Assembly (NCBI GenBank): GCA_025455345.1
Contig: JALOMS010000080.1
Location: forward strand, 1 to 11,869
Direction: 5' to 3'
Origin: Thermoflexibacter sp.
GTDB taxonomy: Bacteria > Bacteroidota > Bacteroidia > Cytophagales > Thermoflexibacteraceae
Length of the DNA stretch: 11,869 nt
The position numbers and the translations under genes are program-made. Under the pieces are notes generated by a model. That model saw only the letters and a program-made list of their open reading frames with translations. It had not been told where the DNA came from and did not search any database. Positions 1 through 7,144 of this stretch are shown piece by piece. How positions within the stretch are numbered: position 1 is the first letter of the stretch; each line of letters starts with the position of its first letter.

Positions 1-838
1 GAGTTGGTTCAAGAGGCAAAGTAAAAATATTACTACGCCTACCACTGAAAAAAAAGATGCTCCTTCAGGCTTGTGGAAAAAAACTCCTTCAGGCAATATC
101 GTACATATCAAGGAGTTAAGAAATAATTGCTACGTATCCCCTACTGATAGTTATCACTTCCCCATAGGCTCTAAAGAATATTTTGAGATACTGTTTGACG
201 ATGGAGATTTTACAGAGATAGACGCAACTATGATGTCTGGCGACCCATTAAAGTTTGTAGATAACAAGCCTTATACCCGACGCATTAAAGATAGTCAGGA
301 GAAAACAGGTCTTAAAGATGCTTTGCGTTCTGCCCATGGCAAGATGAATGGGTTAGATTTGGTTGTTTCGTGTATGGATTTTGATTTTATTGGAGGTTCT
401 ATGGGTTCTGTGATGGGCGAGAAAATAGCAAGAGCGATAGATTTTGCTCGAATTAATCGCTATCCTTTGCTTATTATCTCTCGCTCGGGCGGGGCGCGCA
501 TGATGGAAGCAGGCTTTTCTTTGATGCAAATGGCAAAAACTTCTGCCAAATTAGCCTTACTCTCCGAAGCTAAAATTCCCTATATTTCTCTAATGACTGA
601 CCCGACAACGGGTGGAGTATCTGCTTCTTTTGCTATGTTGGGCGATTTTAACATTGCCGAGCCTAATGCTTTGATAGGTTTTGCTGGACCAAGGGTTATT
701 CGCGAAACTATTGGCAAAGACCTTCCTAAAGATTTTCAAACAGCAGAGTTTTTGTTAGAACACGGTTTCTTAGATTTTATTGTTGATAGACGCAGACTTA
801 AAGAAAAACTCACCTTATTGATTAAGATGTTAAAATAA
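1..838 (+). CDS. accD: Acetyl-CoA carboxylase carboxyltransferase subunit beta (first 2 bases outside window)
   Basis: This is the beta half of the carboxyltransferase that, with AccA, moves the carboxyl group from biotinylated BCCP to acetyl-CoA to make malonyl-CoA, the first committed step of fatty acid synthesis in the cytoplasm. The frame is open from base 2 and reads SWFKRQSKN, the usual AccD N-terminus, so base 1 is almost certainly the G of an ATG lying mostly outside the window. The full protein would be 279 residues, normal for the family. Crotonase-fold motifs are clear: GGSMGSVMGEK, SRSGGARMMEA, DPTTGGVSASFA and AEPNALIGFAGPRV. The four cysteines of the classical N-terminal zinc ribbon are absent: the segment reads WKKTPSGNIV, then YVSPTDSYHF. 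From memory this is the usual state in Bacteroidota. A later TTG at 71 is in frame but would remove conserved N-terminal sequence. accA is not in the window. Confidence 0.95.
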   Translation, partial: SWFKRQSKNITTPTTEKKDAPSGLWKKTPSGNIVHIKELRNNCYVSPTDSYHFPIGSKEYFEILFDDGDFTEIDATMMSGDPLKFVDNKPYTRRIKDSQEKTGLKDALRSAHGKMNGLDLVVSCMDFDFIGGSMGSVMGEKIARAIDFARINRYPLLIISRSGGARMMEAGFSLMQMAKTSAKLALLSEAKIPYISLMTDPTTGGVSASFAMLGDFNIAEPNALIGFAGPRVIRETIGKDLPKDFQTAEFLLEHGFLDFIVDRRRLKEKLTLLIKMLK

Positions 839-907
839 GACATACTGCCTAATCTATCATATTTTTGTGAATGTAAATAAATCAAGTGTCGCTTTAAGTT
901 TTATCTA

Positions 908-1894
908 ATGAAAAATCCATTCTATCATTTTTTGATGACTTTTTTGATGACATCTTTTGCTTTTGCCCAATCTAAGCAAAGTGGGACTGTGAAGCAAATA
1001 GACAAGGAATTTGGTAAAATTATAGCCTCTAATGCTGAACCAGAAAAGGTAGCAAGTGGATTAGTATTTACCGAAGGTGCTTTATGGCATAGTGGAGGAT
1101 TCTTAATTTTTAGTGATATTCCCGCTAATCGCATTTACAAATTGGTAGGCAATGGACAAGTAGAGGTTTTTATGGAAAAAAGTGGTTATAGCGGCAAGGA
1201 TTCGCCTTCTGGAGAAATAGGTTCTAATGGCTTAGGCTATGACCAAGAAGGTAGGCTACTACTTTGTCAGCATGGGAATAGACAATTAGTGAGAATAGAA
1301 AAAGACGGCTCTCAAACGGTCTTAGTAAGTCATTATCAGGGCAAACGGCTTAATAGTCCCAATGATGTAGTTTGTCGTAAAGACGGGACTATTTATTTTA
1401 CCGACCCATCTTGGGGTTTGGAAAAAAATAGTAATAAACCCCAAAGAGAAGTCAGCTTCAATGGAGTATATCGCTACGCCAATGGACAATTATACTTGGT
1501 AGATAGCACTTTAGCAAAACCCAACGGCATAGCTCTTTCACCTGACCAAAGGATTCTTTATGTGGCTGATATTAGCAAAAAATGGTTTGCTTACGATTTG
1601 AATAAAGATGGCACTGTTAAGAGCAAACGCTTATTTTTTGACGCTTCTTCTATCAATAACATAGGACACATGGACGGTATGAAAGTCGATACCAAAGGAT
1701 ACGTGTATGCTACTGGACCCGACGGCGTAATGGTCTTCTCTCCCAAAGGGAAGTATATAGGAGCTATTCAGTTTGCTGAAATCGCCGCTAACGTTGGTTG
1801 GGGTGATAAAGATGGCAAAACATTGTATGCTACCTGCCAAACGGGAGTATATCGAATTAGACTAAAAAATAAGGGATTGAGGTATGTAAAATGA
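908..1894 (+). CDS. Secreted SMP-30/gluconolactonase/LRE-family protein
   Basis: This 328-residue protein is a six-bladed beta-propeller of the SMP-30/gluconolactonase family, whose characterised members are metal-dependent lactonases opening sugar-acid lactones such as gluconolactone. It begins with a signal peptide: a short basic start, a hydrophobic stretch, and a likely cleavage after the AFA at residues 18-20, so it is probably periplasmic. Residues matching the family metal and substrate sites are visible: E56 (FTEGALW), N152 (LNSPNDVV), N206 (KPNGIAL) and D256 (HMDGMKVD). The IYFTDPSWGL segment is also typical. The true substrate cannot be read from sequence; Bacteroidota carry many paralogues and most are uncharacterised. 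It follows accD by 69 bases in the same direction and stops 11 bases before a convergent gene, so it need not be cotranscribed with accD. The ATG at 908 is well placed for the signal peptide. Confidence 0.88.
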   Translation: MKNPFYHFLMTFLMTSFAFAQSKQSGTVKQIDKEFGKIIASNAEPEKVASGLVFTEGALWHSGGFLIFSDIPANRIYKLVGNGQVEVFMEKSGYSGKDSPSGEIGSNGLGYDQEGRLLLCQHGNRQLVRIEKDGSQTVLVSHYQGKRLNSPNDVVCRKDGTIYFTDPSWGLEKNSNKPQREVSFNGVYRYANGQLYLVDSTLAKPNGIALSPDQRILYVADISKKWFAYDLNKDGTVKSKRLFFDASSINNIGHMDGMKVDTKGYVYATGPDGVMVFSPKGKYIGAIQFAEIAANVGWGDKDGKTLYATCQTGVYRIRLKNKGLRYVK

Positions 1895-1905
1895 TACTAT
1901 TCATA

Positions 1906-3348
1906 CTATTTCCCTAATTTTTGCCCCAAATATCTTCCAAAACTTAATGCAGGAGTAAGTAACATTCCTCCACAAAAAGCATTGCCACTGGTAGCCCCTG
2001 CACCCAAAATTTCTCCTGAAGCATATAAATTAGGGATAACCTTCCCTTGGGCAGTGGTAACTTGTAAGTGTTGATTGACTGTAATTCCTCCAAAAGAAAT
2101 CAAAGAAGATAGATAAGTCAATAAGGCATAAAAAGGTGGCTTTTGTATTGGGAACTGAAGGTTTTTGCGCCCAAAAGCCTTATCTTGTTGAGTTTTTACT
2201 GCTTCATTATAACTAATGATGGTTTTATTCAGGTTATCTTCTCTAATGCCTATCTTCTTTGCCAATGCAGAAATACTATCTGCCTTCCAAAGAAATTGAC
2301 CCTTTTCTGCCTCTTCCTGAATACGTTGGGGGGAAAATTGGGGAATGATAGACATTCCTTCGCTCATTAAAGCATTCTCGTCAAAAATAGCCCAAAATCT
2401 CCAATTAGGTTGTTGAGCAACTATGCGTTCTCTCACATCAGGACTTGGCTCGTCTTCGTGCATAAAGCGGAAACCTTCCTCATTGACATATATTTCTCGT
2501 GGTGGTCTATCTATGGAATTAGAAACTTTTGCCCACACTCTCCAAAAATCAGCTCTTCCTTGTTCTATTTCTATGCCGCCTAATGTTCCCAAATGTTTTT
2601 CTGCTCCTCTAAAACCTGCTCCTATTTCCATCGCCGCCTTGATACCATCTCCTTTGCAAAGAGGATTAGCGGTACTTATGAGGCGCGACGCATGAGGCGT
2701 AACTTGGGCAAAAAAATCATGGTTAGCCGCATATCCTCCTGTTGTCAATACAGTATTTTTCCCATAAAAATCAATCAAGTCGTTTTGATGATTGGCTTGT
2801 ATGCCTATGACTTGATTATTCTCTATCAAGATTTTTTCTAATTTGTGATTTAGTCTAAGTATAATTTGTTGTGAATCAATACATTGCTTAAATAGTGGTT
2901 CAAAAATCTGTAAGATTGATAATCCTGCATTTTTAATTTCTCTAAAAGCATAATCTGCTGTCCCCCAATAAGTTCTTGGTATTTGGTAAGGCGCATGTCC
3001 ATAGACAATGGTAGGGGTTTTCTCATCAAATTGGAAACCTAACTGTTCTAACCAATCTATGGTTTTAGGAGCTTCTGTAGTGGCTAATTTAGCAATTTCT
3101 GGCACTGCGCTGTGCTGGGAAATACGCATAATATCATCATAATGCTTTTGAGGGGAGTCTTCGATTCCCTTGTCTTTTTGCCTCTTAGTTCCTCCCGCGC
3201 TTAGATGCCCTGCGGTCAGGTGTAGCGTACCACCTATTCTATAATCTTTCTCAATCACCAAGATTTTTGCCCCTTGTGCTGCGGCATTGATAGCACAAGA
3301 CAAGCCTGAAGCTCCCGCTCCAACAATGATGAGGTCAAATTTTTCCAT
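1906..3348 (-). CDS. FAD-dependent oxidoreductase, FAD_binding_2 (fumarate reductase/ketosteroid dehydrogenase-like) family
   Basis: This is a 480-residue flavoprotein of the fumarate reductase / 3-ketosteroid dehydrogenase / tricarballylate dehydrogenase superfamily. The N-terminal Rossmann fold has GAGASG at 10-15 and an acidic strand end at E33 (VIEKD) for the FAD ribose. Other FAD contacts are the GGTLHLTAGH segment (39-48), VLTTGGY (200-206), and the C-terminal GGITVN (420-425) with NLYASGEILGAG (440-451). The capping domain includes YVNEEGFRFMHED (287-299), where the family often has a catalytic arginine region. The histidine and arginine that flank the C-terminal motif in flavocytochrome c fumarate reductase are not there: this protein has LISFGG and GATSGNAFCGG. 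It is therefore unlikely to be a plain fumarate reductase, and the substrate is unknown. It has no signal peptide, so it should be cytoplasmic. It begins 5 bases after the CBS gene stop and is last in its operon. Confidence 0.85.
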   Translation of the reverse strand: MEKFDLIIVGAGASGLSCAINAAAQGAKILVIEKDYRIGGTLHLTAGHLSAGGTKRQKDKGIEDSPQKHYDDIMRISQHSAVPEIAKLATTEAPKTIDWLEQLGFQFDEKTPTIVYGHAPYQIPRTYWGTADYAFREIKNAGLSILQIFEPLFKQCIDSQQIILRLNHKLEKILIENNQVIGIQANHQNDLIDFYGKNTVLTTGGYAANHDFFAQVTPHASRLISTANPLCKGDGIKAAMEIGAGFRGAEKHLGTLGGIEIEQGRADFWRVWAKVSNSIDRPPREIYVNEEGFRFMHEDEPSPDVRERIVAQQPNWRFWAIFDENALMSEGMSIIPQFSPQRIQEEAEKGQFLWKADSISALAKKIGIREDNLNKTIISYNEAVKTQQDKAFGRKNLQFPIQKPPFYALLTYLSSLISFGGITVNQHLQVTTAQGKVIPNLYASGEILGAGATSGNAFCGGMLLTPALSFGRYLGQKLGK

Positions 3349-3353
3349 GATGA

Positions 3354-4043
3354 CTACATATCTAAATATTTGAAAAGCATACCCAAACGGTCTTGGTGGT
3401 CATAGTCTGGTTCTGAATGATGAAAACTTGCAACTATGTCATACTCAAATCTCTCCAAAGTAGCAATAATACGGGTTAAATCTGCATTATTAAGTTTAAG
3501 AGTAAGTTTCATCATATTAGGATTGAGAGGGTCATTTTCCACATAACTACTCAAGATTTTAGTATTATTCGATTCTATTAATCGCGCTATTTCTGTCATT
3601 GAGTAGTCATATTCTTTCATAGACAATACCAAGATACCGCCAGGGTCTTTGATAGCATAACTGCGAGCTAAGGCAGAGGTAGTGTCATTCAGAGTAATCA
3701 TTCCCTTATACTTGCCAAACTCATCTAATACTGCAATTGCTTGAAGGCGATTAGCGTCGGCAATTTTAATAACTTCGTAAAAATGTTGATATTCAGAAAC
3801 ATATATATTTTTGTAGTGTAGCGGAAACTGGCTAATAGTTGCCTCTATGAAGGTAGAATCAAACAACTCATCGTCGGAAATCATACCAAGGTATTCTCCA
3901 TCTTCGACCACAGCAAGTTGGTTGATTCGAAACTGATTCATCCAATCCATTGCTTTCTTTACAGTATCACTTAATTTGAGCGGTGGAATGATTACATTCA
4001 AAAAATCCCGCGCTACCGTATAATCTACTTGGGTTTCCGCCAT
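3354..4043 (-). CDS. CBS-pair protein with C-terminal ACT-like domain
   Basis: This 229-residue cytoplasmic protein looks regulatory. Two CBS motifs form one Bateman module: roughly residues 10-60 (KAMDWMNQFRINQLAVVEDG, then YLGMISDDEL) and 75-130 (ANRLQAIAVLDEFGKYKGMI). CBS pairs usually sense adenine nucleotides. Residues about 135-208 have the beta-alpha-beta-beta-alpha-beta look of an ACT-like domain: ILVLSMKEYDYSMTEIARLI, then MKLTLKLN, then IIATLERFEYDIVASF. This order (CBS-CBS-ACT-like) suggests a ligand-sensing switch. It has no catalytic domain. It sits 5 bases after the alpha/beta hydrolase stop and 5 bases before the flavoprotein start, so the three are surely one transcript. From memory, this CBS family in Bacteroidota is often beside NAD kinase; that gene is not here and a flavoprotein takes its place. 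The partner it regulates is unknown. Confidence 0.85.
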   Translation of the reverse strand: MAETQVDYTVARDFLNVIIPPLKLSDTVKKAMDWMNQFRINQLAVVEDGEYLGMISDDELFDSTFIEATISQFPLHYKNIYVSEYQHFYEVIKIADANRLQAIAVLDEFGKYKGMITLNDTTSALARSYAIKDPGGILVLSMKEYDYSMTEIARLIESNNTKILSSYVENDPLNPNMMKLTLKLNNADLTRIIATLERFEYDIVASFHHSEPDYDHQDRLGMLFKYLDM

Positions 4044-4048
4044 AACTT

Positions 4049-4810
4049 TTACAATTTATTTTTTTCTAAAAAGTGAGACGTATATTGATTAAAAATATGA
4101 GGATGCTCCATCATAGGCGCATGACCACATCTATCTATAAATCTTAACTCCGCATTGGGTAACAAATGCTCAAACTCGTGAGCTACTAAGGGCGGAGTTA
4201 TCGTATCGTTTAGCCCCCATACCAATAAAGTAGGTATCGTAATATGTTCCAAATCTTTTGCCATATTGTGTCTTTGGGCAGATTTTGCCACTGCTACTAT
4301 ACAAAGACATTTTGAGATACTATTAGTTACCTCAAAAACCTCATCTACAAGTTCCTCAGTAGCCACATTGGGATTGTAGAAGGTATAAGCAACTCGCTCC
4401 TGCACATATTCATAATTACCTCTTTTGGGATAAGAACCTCCCATGCTATCTTCAAACAAACCCGAACTACCTGTCAGCACCAATCTTTTGACCTTTGATT
4501 GGTTTTTTAATGTGTAAATCAATCCAATATGCCCGCCAAGAGAATTACCAAGAATAGAGAGATTTTCTAATTGCTTAAAAGTAATAAAACGCTCTACAAA
4601 TCTGACTAATCCATCTAAGCCTGCATCTTTGAGCGGCATGGAATAAATCGGCAACATAGGAATAATTACCCTATGAGTTTTTATAAAGTGTTGTACTACT
4701 CCTGACCAATTGCTCAATGCGCCAAAAAGCCCATGGAGCAACAATAAAATCTCTCCTTGCCCCTCATCTATAAATCTAAACTCTCCCTCCTGTTTGATAT
4801 TGAATTTCAT
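4049..4810 (-). CDS. Alpha/beta-fold hydrolase (MenH-like sequence family)
   Basis: This is a cytoplasmic alpha/beta hydrolase, 253 residues from the chosen ATG. The oxyanion loop is LLLLHGLFGALSNW (22-35). The nucleophile elbow is GNSLGG with S90. The acid is D202 in VWGLNDTITP, and the catalytic histidine is H230 in DRCGHAPMMEHP. The triad is therefore complete and the enzyme should be active, but the substrate cannot be told; MenH, bromoperoxidase and carboxylesterase families all share this pattern. A GTG 13 codons upstream (4847-4849) also keeps the frame open, but it overlaps the -7 box of a good promoter and adds residues unlike the family, which normally starts close to MKF. The ATG at 4808-4810 has AGGA a few bases upstream. 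It leads a three-gene unit with the CBS protein and flavoprotein, with 5-base gaps. Confidence 0.85.
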   Translation of the reverse strand: MKFNIKQEGEFRFIDEGQGEILLLLHGLFGALSNWSGVVQHFIKTHRVIIPMLPIYSMPLKDAGLDGLVRFVERFITFKQLENLSILGNSLGGHIGLIYTLKNQSKVKRLVLTGSSGLFEDSMGGSYPKRGNYEYVQERVAYTFYNPNVATEELVDEVFEVTNSISKCLCIVAVAKSAQRHNMAKDLEHITIPTLLVWGLNDTITPPLVAHEFEHLLPNAELRFIDRCGHAPMMEHPHIFNQYTSHFLEKNKL

Positions 4811-4848
4811 ATAATTCCTAACGTTTTTTATTGCTTGTTGTTTTATCA

Positions 4849-4879
4849 CAAACTTAATAAAATATTTTGCTTTTCAAAA
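4849..4879 (-). promoter_or_regulatory. Bacteroidota-type promoter for the hydrolase-CBS-flavoprotein unit
   Basis: On the minus strand a TTTTG (-33 element, 4875-4879) is followed after 18 bases by TAAGTTTG (4849-4856), an exact match to the TAnnTTTG -7 box. It lies between the sugar kinase stop and the hydrolase ATG at 4810, giving a leader of about 30-40 bases. It shows that the downstream three genes can be transcribed separately from gldC-osmC-kinase. This is a pattern match only. Confidence 0.6.
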
Positions 4880-4897
4880 TGCTTAAAATCTTTCTAA

Positions 4898-6184
4898 TCA
4901 ATTTTTAACACTTTTGTTCATCACCATTGCCGCACCCAAAGAAGTTCCTTGAGAAAAGGCAACTGTTTTGACTTGCCAATCTGGAAAGGCAGAAGAAAGT
5001 AAACTAACAAAAGTAGGATTTTTCGAGAAACCGCCATCTACAAATAGGGTTTTATACGAAACTGTGGGGTCTAAGATAAGTTTGATTTTTTGAACCTGCG
5101 CTCTTACTAAGTCAAGCATAAAAGCCTGATAGGCAATTTCATAAGAAGAATAAACAGCTAAATTGTCTTCTTGGAAAGATGCGCTTGGATTCATGATTTC
5201 TTCCTGACTGATATTTGTCGCTATATCTATTTCTTTAAAATAATGAGAGGACTGATGAAAAAAATCGGCTAATCTTTCTGTGGTTTTTTCGTGGAGATTC
5301 CCAATAAAAAGTCGCGAAGCCTTCACAGGATTGCCTTCGAAGGTCATATAATTCAAGCAATCTTGCTCCAGTTCGTTGTGGGAAAGCGGGGACTGGGAAA
5401 AGGGATTGAGTGCGATGCCCCAAGTACCTGTGGACAATAGGGCAAAAGGGCTATCAGTCAAGGACTTATATGGAATAAGTGAGGCAGAGCTGTCATGTAA
5501 ACCTACTCCACAAGGAATCTGATTCCCTCTAAATAAGGCTGTTCCATTGTCATAAGTATTAGCAATGGCGGGAAATAAGCGATTTATATTTTCTTGATAT
5601 ACCCAAGTGTGGTAATCCTTCTGAAGAAAATCCCAAAGCATGGTATGACAGCCAATAGAAGTCAGTTCAGAGCTATATTTCCCTGAAAAAAGATAGGCAC
5701 AGTATTGAGGGAAATGCAAAGAAGCGTTTAACTGCTCAAAAATAGCAGGTTTATGATATTTTAGCCAATAGAGTTGTAAACCAGCATTTAACATTCCCAA
5801 AGCGGGGGAGGCAGTTTGTACAGCCAAGTCTGTTTTATTACCGTATTTTTGATAAAAATCATGGAGTATGTCTTCGGGCAAAGGTTTCAAATAGTTATAA
5901 AGAGGGGTTAGCACCTGCCCATGCTTGTCCAAGTGTATTAAGGTAGCTCCATAGGTAGTAAAATTTAATCGTTTTATTTCTATATTGGTTTCTTGCTCAA
6001 TATTTTTCCAAACCCGCTTTATCCATGAAGTAATTGCGAGCAAATCATCACAAGGGAATCCTTCATCATCTTCTATTTCAGGTATTTTCCCTTGTTCTTC
6101 GTGGATTACTTGCAAGTCTCCATTATAGAGTAAAAATTTTTTATTGGTTTTGCCAATATCAAAAATAGCAGTAACTTCTTGCAT
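4898..6184 (-). CDS. FGGY-family carbohydrate kinase
   Basis: This 428-residue cytoplasmic kinase has the actin-like ATPase fold used to phosphorylate sugars with ATP. The first phosphate loop is at residues 7-15 (IFDIGKTNK, D9). The probable catalytic base is D231 in GVGLHDSSASLIP. The second-domain phosphate motif is LLSTGTWG (249-256), and the adenosine motif is FVDGGFSKNP (381-390) with SQGTSLGAAM near the C-terminus. It is shorter than xylulokinase or glycerol kinase (about 490-510 residues) and closer to the rhamnulokinase/fuculokinase-like Bacteroidota members, but I cannot name the sugar. No isomerase, aldolase or transporter for a sugar pathway is nearby. Its ATG overlaps the stop of the OsmC gene (TAATG), so it is translationally coupled to that gene and belongs to the gldC unit. 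The stop is followed by a 48-base gap that holds a new promoter. Confidence 0.87.
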   Translation of the reverse strand: MQEVTAIFDIGKTNKKFLLYNGDLQVIHEEQGKIPEIEDDEGFPCDDLLAITSWIKRVWKNIEQETNIEIKRLNFTTYGATLIHLDKHGQVLTPLYNYLKPLPEDILHDFYQKYGNKTDLAVQTASPALGMLNAGLQLYWLKYHKPAIFEQLNASLHFPQYCAYLFSGKYSSELTSIGCHTMLWDFLQKDYHTWVYQENINRLFPAIANTYDNGTALFRGNQIPCGVGLHDSSASLIPYKSLTDSPFALLSTGTWGIALNPFSQSPLSHNELEQDCLNYMTFEGNPVKASRLFIGNLHEKTTERLADFFHQSSHYFKEIDIATNISQEEIMNPSASFQEDNLAVYSSYEIAYQAFMLDLVRAQVQKIKLILDPTVSYKTLFVDGGFSKNPTFVSLLSSAFPDWQVKTVAFSQGTSLGAAMVMNKSVKN

Positions 6185-6600
6185 TATTCTACCGAAAAAC
6201 TATAAGTTATTTTTGCTGTTTTCTCCAAAGTTTTTGCCACTGAGCAGTATTTTTCCAAAGACAATTCTATGGCTTTTTTTACTTTATCTTGGTCTAAATG
6301 ATTGCCTTTGAGCGCGAAGTGCAAATGAATATCTGTAAAAAGTGAAGGTTCTTTGCCTTTTTCCCTTTCTCCATCTACGGTTACATGATAATCTGTAACT
6401 TCTTGTTTTTGTTTTTTCAAAATACTAATCACATCAATACTACTACACCCACCGATTGCGGCTAATAGCATTTGCATAGGGCGGAAAGCCAAATTCCCGC
6501 CTCCGATTTCTACTGAGCCGTCCATGTATAGCTTATTGCCTATCTCATTGCTTGCCTCAAGGTGATAATCTTGATTGATGCGTTGGATTTCTATTTTCAT
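6184..6600 (-). CDS. OsmC/Ohr-family protein
   Basis: This is a 138-residue protein of the OsmC/Ohr superfamily, whose studied members are thiol-dependent peroxidases that reduce organic hydroperoxides in the cytoplasm. Both conserved cysteines are present: C52 in AIGGCSSIDV and C119 in EKYCSVAKTL. R40 in FRPMQMLL matches the conserved arginine region. The frame extends 26 codons further upstream to 6678, but that stretch lies inside gldC. Family members begin at the equivalent of MKIEIQRIN, so the ATG at 6598-6600 is chosen. It starts one base after the gldC stop (TAA-G-ATG) and its own stop overlaps the sugar kinase start, so translation is coupled throughout. This branch resembles the YhfA-like OsmC proteins more than Ohr, so a role other than peroxide removal is possible. 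Confidence 0.88.
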   Translation of the reverse strand: MKIEIQRINQDYHLEASNEIGNKLYMDGSVEIGGGNLAFRPMQMLLAAIGGCSSIDVISILKKQKQEVTDYHVTVDGEREKGKEPSLFTDIHLHFALKGNHLDQDKVKKAIELSLEKYCSVAKTLEKTAKITYSFSVE

Positions 6601-6601
6601 C

Positions 6602-6937
6602 TTACTGACCGTGTTGTTTTCTGATGTAAATAAATAATTTTTCACAAAGTTCATGGATTTGATTTGCCATCTCCTCATCTCCCGTAGCAGTTTGGATAGT
6701 ATCAGCCATTCCTGCCATAGTATCTACCACAAAATACTTCATTTCATCAGAAAGCATATCTTTTGCCCAAAGGTCTATTCGCATAGTTTCCCTCTGTTCG
6801 CCATCCCAAATGCTCAAATTGATTGCTTTAGCTTCTTTCGCCCCATTATTAGGAGCATCACTCGCCTCCCAAAATATTTTATCAGGTAGATTTTCCTCGT
6901 CAAGTTCTATGTGTAACCTAATCTGTGCTTGTTTCAT
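6602..6937 (-). CDS. gldC: Gliding motility protein GldC
   Basis: This small soluble protein of 111 residues matches the GldC family of Bacteroidota: an N-terminal strand pattern RLHIELDEENLPDKIFWEAS, then KEAKAINLSIWDGEQRETMR, then IDLWAKDMLSDEMKYF, and an acidic helical tail with DTIQTATGDEE. In Flavobacterium johnsoniae GldC supports gliding but is not strictly essential, and its biochemical role is unknown. It has no signal peptide, so it should be cytoplasmic. The ATG at 6935-6937 gives the expected length. It is first in a tight unit with an OsmC protein and an FGGY kinase. gldB, often the neighbour of gldC, is not seen. The 207-base gap upstream holds a weak promoter match and the end of the Cas6-like gene. 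Confidence 0.9.
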   Translation of the reverse strand: MKQAQIRLHIELDEENLPDKIFWEASDAPNNGAKEAKAINLSIWDGEQRETMRIDLWAKDMLSDEMKYFVVDTMAGMADTIQTATGDEEMANQIHELCEKLFIYIRKQHGQ

Positions 6938-6998
6938 CTTTAAGATAATGTTTTAAAAATTTTTTTCTCCTCTCCTGCTCGCAGTTTTGTTAGATAAT

Positions 6999-7030
6999 CA
7001 AAATTGTGCTTTTTTTTGTATCACTGACAA
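6999..7030 (-). promoter_or_regulatory. Possible promoter for gldC-osmC-kinase
   Basis: On the minus strand TTG (7028-7030) is followed after 21 bases by CAATTTTG (6999-7006), one mismatch from the Bacteroidota -7 box TAnnTTTG. It would give a leader of about 60 bases with a purine-rich stretch (AGGAGAGGAG) well upstream of the gldC ATG. This is the best candidate in the gap but not a strong one. Confidence 0.3.
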
Positions 7031-7065
7031 ATTCTCAAAGAGCTAAGAAAGACTGCAATAATAGT

Positions 7066-7093
7066 AAAAAAGGGTGAGCTATCTCCACCTTTG
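7066..7093 (-). terminator. Possible rho-independent terminator after the Cas6-like gene
   Basis: Read on the minus strand, AAAGGTG and CACCCTTT can pair around a short GAGATAGCT loop, with one bulged base, and run directly into TTTTTT. It lies about 50 bases past the stop of the Cas6-like gene and before the proposed gldC promoter, so it would separate the two transcripts. The stem is short, so confidence is moderate. Confidence 0.4.
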
Positions 7094-7144
7094 GCAAAAA
7101 TTTGCTTAATTTCCTAAATTCTCTAATATTGAATACTGTATTGA

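Noticed and set aside
860..867. TATTTTTG as a -7 box for the gluconolactonase-like gene
   Set aside because: The box is exact, but no TTG lies 17-23 bases upstream, so it is not called as a promoter.
1895..1905. Bidirectional terminator between the convergent genes at 1894 and 1906
   Set aside because: The gap is 11 bases with no hairpin; any terminator would have to lie inside the coding regions.
4811..4849. GTG start for the alpha/beta hydrolase at 4849
   Set aside because: It overlaps an exact -7 promoter box and adds 13 residues not typical of the family; ATG at 4810 fits better.
6601..6678. 26-residue N-terminal extension of the OsmC protein
   Set aside because: It runs inside gldC in another frame; the family starts at MKIEIQRIN, one base after the gldC stop.
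7094..7105. GCAAAAATTTGC palindrome between the Cas6-like gene and gldC
   Set aside because: The arms are 5 bases with a 2-base loop, too tight for a hairpin and common in A/T-rich DNA.
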